Assembly: GCF_016743775.1 (NCBI RefSeq)
Contig: NZ_JAEQMY010000012.1
Coordinates: 62,001 to 126,000, forward strand
Origin: Microvirga aerilata
Lineage (GTDB): Bacteria > Pseudomonadota > Alphaproteobacteria > Rhizobiales > Beijerinckiaceae
Direction of reading: 5' to 3'
DNA length: 64,000 nucleotides
This document shows positions 61,026 to 64,000 of this stretch, in pieces. The notes beneath the pieces were generated by a model. The model searched no databases, had not been told where the DNA came from, and saw nothing but the letters and a program-made list of their open reading frames with translations. Each line of letters opens with the position of its first letter. Position 1 is the first letter of the stretch. A program made the position numbers and the translations under genes.

Positions 61026-61042
61026 TACCTAACCGACAGGTA
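61026..61042. promoter_or_regulatory. Inverted repeat upstream of the ABC exporter gene
   Basis: TACCT and AGGTA arms flank AACCGAC in an AT-rich stretch about 200 bp upstream of the exporter. Its shape recalls TetR-type operators with an ACCGAC-like core. No TetR gene is nearby. Confidence 0.3.
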
Positions 61043-61095
61043 ATGCAGTTCAGTTAACTTGGCAATCGCAGTTTTGTTTCATGTCGATTTGAATT

Positions 61096-61638
61096 TTAGA
61101 CAACCTCGAGATGCCGGTGGGGCGCAGGCGGCAATTCCACCCGGATGGGATCTCCGGGTTTCACCTCGCCGCCTTCCAGCACGACGCCCATTACACCGGA
61201 CTTGCGGATGAGATTGCCCTGCTCGTCCTTATCCAGCACTGCCTTCATGAGCCCTTTCTGAAACCGGTCAATCTGGACGCACGGATTGCGCAGGCCCGTC
61301 ACCTCGACAACAGCGCTCTCGCCGATAAGAAGACGCGCGCCTGTCGGGAGCCCGAGCAGATCGATGCCGCGCGTGGCAACGTTCTCGCCCATGTCGCCGG
61401 GCGCAACGGTAAAGCCCTTGCCCTTCAGCTCATCGAACAGTTCCGTATGGATCAGGTGAACCTGCCGCAGGTTCGGCTGGCTCGGATCCTTAGCCACCCG
61501 CGACCGGTGCTTCACGGTCGTGCCCAGATGCGCATCGCCTTCGACACCCAGACCTGCAAGAAGGCGGATGGAAGCCAGATTGGGCTTGCTGAAGCTGTGA
61601 GTCGGGCTGCAACTCACCGCCGTGACGACTGCGCTCAT
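61096..61638 (-). CDS. MOSC domain-containing protein
   Basis: This 180-aa protein matches MOSC domains: GLGVEGDAHLGTTVKHRS near residue 30, RQVHLIH, GDMGENVATRGIDL, ARLLIGESAVVEVTGLRNPC with the conserved Cys, and a glycine-rich end (GVMGVVLEGGEVKPGD). MOSC proteins handle molybdenum cofactor or sulfur transfer and can reduce N-hydroxylated compounds. GAGGGA precedes the ATG. It is a stand-alone domain, like YiiM. Confidence 0.9.
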   Translation of the reverse strand: MSAVVTAVSCSPTHSFSKPNLASIRLLAGLGVEGDAHLGTTVKHRSRVAKDPSQPNLRQVHLIHTELFDELKGKGFTVAPGDMGENVATRGIDLLGLPTGARLLIGESAVVEVTGLRNPCVQIDRFQKGLMKAVLDKDEQGNLIRKSGVMGVVLEGGEVKPGDPIRVELPPAPHRHLEVV

Positions 61639-61679
61639 GGATCCCTCAACAGTTCCTGTGACCTCGGTTCCTTGTAGCG

Positions 61680-62129
61680 TTACAGAACCGTCAGATCCAC
61701 CGTTTCGAACCCTCGCTCGGCAAGGCGCTGCGCCAGGACGCGGCGATGACAGTTCTCGGGATCACGCTCGAAGCACAGGAGGCAGATCGGCTGGGCCTGG
61801 GCCAATGCCTCAAGTTCCCGGAAGGCTTCCTGGGCTGGTTCCGTTGCCAAAACCTCGTCGCAGTAGATCCGGCGCATGAGTTCGCCATCGCCGGCGCGCG
61901 CAGCCTGCCGCCCTTCCTTCGGGGTGCCGAGCTTGATGAAATGCTGGTAGCCGATGTCTTGAGTGGCCAAGGCATCGCGCAAGGCTGACTTCGAGAACCC
62001 CCGTTTGCGCGAGAGCGCGACGGCGCGCACGTCGGCCAGCGTCGCCACGCCTGCATCCTTCAAGGTGGTGAGGAAGCGGTCCACATCCGCTCCCTCATAG
62101 CCGATCGTGAAAACCTGCGGCTTTGCCAT
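61680..62129 (-). CDS. DUF488 domain-containing protein
   Basis: The 149-aa protein starts KPQVFTIGYEGADVDRFL and contains LADVRAVALSRKRGFSK and ICLLCFERDPENCHRRVLA, all typical of DUF488, a family with conserved Arg, Cys and His suggesting an enzyme, function unknown. It begins 8 bp after the end of the membrane-protein gene, so it is probably in the same transcript. Confidence 0.88.
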   Translation of the reverse strand: MAKPQVFTIGYEGADVDRFLTTLKDAGVATLADVRAVALSRKRGFSKSALRDALATQDIGYQHFIKLGTPKEGRQAARAGDGELMRRIYCDEVLATEPAQEAFRELEALAQAQPICLLCFERDPENCHRRVLAQRLAERGFETVDLTVL

Positions 62130-62137
62130 GCAGGAGC

Positions 62138-62713
62138 TTACATGGACGGCATTGGGTTCTGCGGCGCCTGCGGCTGCGTATAGGGCCGCATGGCCTCGGG
62201 CGCGCGGAAGTCCCGCGGGACCTCGAAATCGCTGGCGGCACCCCGTGACTGCTCCACCCCGCGGGGGAAGCCGCTGCGGTCGGAATAATCCTGGGCAGGC
62301 GGCAGCGGATGCGGGCTCTCACGGCTGAGCGTCTGGGCGCAGTAGACGTCGAGCGCCGTCACGCCGGCGACCGCCGCCATGGCGATGCCCACATTGCCCT
62401 TCTTCGGGTTGTTGCCCTCGAGCGCGGTCGCCAGGGTTGCGAGATCGAGGCCGTCGCCGGCCACGCGCCCCCAGATCCAGGGGGTCGGATCCTTCGAGGC
62501 CAGAATGCCCACGCCTGTTGCGATCTCGCGCAGGCCGTAGCCGACGATCAGCCCCTCCTGCCCTTTCATGCCGAGCGTGCGCGCAAGGGCTCGGGGAGCC
62601 ACCACCTCGGCGATGCCGAGAGCGATGGAGAATAGGCCGAGCCCGCGGGCTAGGGTATCGGTGGCCGTGTCGGCGTGACCGCGACGGCGCGTTCTGTCTG
62701 TTTCGTAGCGCAT
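62138..62713 (-). CDS. Small integral membrane protein, 191 aa
   Basis: The protein has three or four hydrophobic stretches (GLGLFSIALGIAEVVAP, GLIVGYGLREIATGVGILAS, VGIAMAAVAGVTALDVY) and a proline-rich polar tail of about 55 residues. The pattern (LGIAEVVAP, GLREIATGVGIL) is shared with membrane proteins annotated as cyclase/dehydrase-associated or DUF4267-like. AGGTGAG precedes the ATG. It lies 11 bp after the alcohol dehydrogenase gene, suggesting one operon. Function unknown. Confidence 0.72.
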   Translation of the reverse strand: MRYETDRTRRRGHADTATDTLARGLGLFSIALGIAEVVAPRALARTLGMKGQEGLIVGYGLREIATGVGILASKDPTPWIWGRVAGDGLDLATLATALEGNNPKKGNVGIAMAAVAGVTALDVYCAQTLSRESPHPLPPAQDYSDRSGFPRGVEQSRGAASDFEVPRDFRAPEAMRPYTQPQAPQNPMPSM

Positions 62714-62724
62714 GATCTCACCTA

Positions 62725-63897
62725 TCAGGGCTTGAGAACGACCTTGATGCAGCCGTCCTGCTTGTCGCGGAAAATCTTGTACATCTCGGGTCCCTGTTCG
62801 AGACCCACCGTGTGCGTGATGACGAAGGACGGATCGATCTGCCCCTCCTCGATGCGGCGCAGGAGGTCGTCGGTCCAGCGGTTCACGTGCGTCTGGCCCG
62901 TGCGGATCGTGAGGCCCTTGTTCATGATGGCGCCGAAAGGAATCTTATCGAGAAGGCCGCCATAAACGCCGGGGACCGAGAGCGTTCCGGCCGGGCGACA
63001 GACATAGGCCATCTCGCGCAGCACGTGCGGACGGTCGGTCTCCATCATGGTGGCCTGCTTGACGCGATCATACATGGCGTCGACCGTGCCGGCCGCATGT
63101 GCCTCCATGCCGACGGAGTCGATGCACTTCTCCGGGCCCTTGCCGTTGGTCAGCTCGTTGAGGCGCTCGATCACGCTCTCCTCGTCGAAGTTGATCGTGA
63201 TGGCGCCGCCGGCCCGCGCCATGTCGAGACGCTCGGGCACCCGGTCGATGGCGATCACCTGCTTGGCGCCGAGCAGGATGGCGCTGCGGATCGCCATCTG
63301 GCCCACGGGGCCTGCGCCCCAGATCGCCACCGTGTCGGTCGGCTCGATGTCGCACTGGACGGCGGCCTGCCAGCCGGTCGGGAAAATATCGCTGAGGAAG
63401 AGAAGCTGCTCGTCGGACAGCGTGCTCGGAACCTTGATGTGCGTGGCATCCGCGAAGGGAACGCGCAGGTATTCGGCCTGTCCGCCCGGATAGCCGCCGG
63501 TCAGATGGGTGTAGCCGAAGAGGCCGGCCGTGGTGTGGCCGAAGGCCTTGGCGGCGATATGGCCGTTGCGGTTCGTGCGCTCGCAGACGGAAAAGTTGCC
63601 GCGTTTGCACTGATCGCACTGGCCGCAGATGATCGTGAAGGGGATCACCACCCGGTCGCCGACCTTCAGCTTCCCCTTGGCCTCTGGCCCGACTTCGACG
63701 ACCTCGCCCATGCTTTCATGGCCCATGATGTCGCCGTTCTTCATGCCCGGCATGAAGTGATCGTAAAGGTGGAGATCCGAGCCGCAGATGGCACAGCTCG
63801 TCACCTTGATGATCGCGTCGCGGGGATGCTCGATCTGTGGATCGGGAACGGAGTCGCAGCGGATATCAGTCGTGCCGTGCCAAACAAGCGCCTTCAT
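62725..63897 (-). CDS. Zinc-dependent alcohol dehydrogenase
   Basis: This 390-aa medium-chain dehydrogenase has the catalytic zinc site [12 protein letters not shown] and [12 protein letters not shown], the structural zinc lobe [17 protein letters not shown], and the NAD-binding [19 protein letters not shown]. The length and [14 protein letters not shown] stretch are close to glutathione-independent formaldehyde dehydrogenase-like enzymes; substrate not certain. ATG at 63897 follows GGGAGA. It heads a transcript with the membrane and DUF488 genes. Nothing is seen in the last 100 bp of the window. Confidence 0.92.
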   Translation of the reverse strand: MKALVWHGTTDIRCDSVPDPQIEHPRDAIIKVTSCAICGSDLHLYDHFMPGMKNGDIMGHESMGEVVEVGPEAKGKLKVGDRVVIPFTIICGQCDQCKRGNFSVCERTNRNGHIAAKAFGHTTAGLFGYTHLTGGYPGGQAEYLRVPFADATHIKVPSTLSDEQLLFLSDIFPTGWQAAVQCDIEPTDTVAIWGAGPVGQMAIRSAILLGAKQVIAIDRVPERLDMARAGGAITINFDEESVIERLNELTNGKGPEKCIDSVGMEAHAAGTVDAMYDRVKQATMMETDRPHVLREMAYVCRPAGTLSVPGVYGGLLDKIPFGAIMNKGLTIRTGQTHVNRWTDDLLRRIEEGQIDPSFVITHTVGLEQGPEMYKIFRDKQDGCIKVVLKP

Positions 63898-64000
63898 CGA
63901 AGTCTCCCTCAACGTGCCTGAAAAATGGCCAAGCTTCAGCGCTCGACCTCTCTCGTCACAGGAAAGACTTCTTGAGCAGCTTTGCGTTCCCTGGAAGCCG

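Overview
The window reads as chromosomal DNA of an alphaproteobacterium of the order Hyphomicrobiales (Rhizobiales), most like Microvirga or Methylobacteriaceae. Reasons: high GC, a C4-type 5-aminolevulinate synthase (hemA), the run murA - DUF2948 - hisD - UPF0262 - low-molecular-weight phosphatase, and a tRNA-His without G-1 and with A73. The genus is inferred; no 16S rRNA gene is present.

Positions 1-41.4 kb are accessory DNA, best read as a defence island ending at the 3' end of the tRNA-His gene. From left to right it holds: an McrB/McrC-like (DUF2357) pair; an N-formylglutamate amidohydrolase-like gene divergent from a NERD-domain UvrD-like helicase; a minus-strand group with a class III sirtuin, a ribbon-helix-helix protein and two unknown proteins; two paralogous unknown proteins (391 and 430 aa) on either side of a small repeat protein, a WYL regulator and a metallophosphoesterase; then a minus-strand run containing an ADP-ribosylglycohydrolase and an AddA/AddB-like helicase-nuclease pair. 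A roughly 0.8 kb stretch without genes follows. Next come two type III-like restriction-modification modules, both on the minus strand: mod1-res1 at 24.3-28.7 kb and SNF2-mod2-res2 at 30.5-38.2 kb, separated by an IS3-family element. The island ends with a two-gene operon at 38.7-41.1 kb: a protein with a DisA_N (diadenylate cyclase)-like C-terminal domain and a 438-aa protein I do not recognise. I regard this pair as the best candidate for an undescribed system.

Positions 41.4-64 kb look like core genome: a tripartite tricarboxylate transporter (tctC, tctA, tctB order on the chromosome), a TerC-family protein, azlCD, the phosphatase-UPF0262-hisD-DUF2948 operon, murA with a small conserved-looking gene just upstream, hemA behind a good FNR/FixK box, tRNA-Thr, a LuxR-type response regulator, a serralysin-like RTX metalloprotease, a PuuB-like oxidase, free methionine-(R)-sulfoxide reductase, an ABC exporter, a MOSC protein, a DUF488 protein, a membrane protein and a zinc alcohol dehydrogenase.

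The island repeats one layout several times: a translocase or helicase paired with a nuclease (McrBC-like, NERD-UvrD, AddAB-like, two type III Res proteins, SNF2). Around these are proteins of NAD and ADP-ribose chemistry (sirtuin, ADP-ribosylglycohydrolase) and one likely nucleotide-second-messenger enzyme. All family calls are from motifs read by eye.
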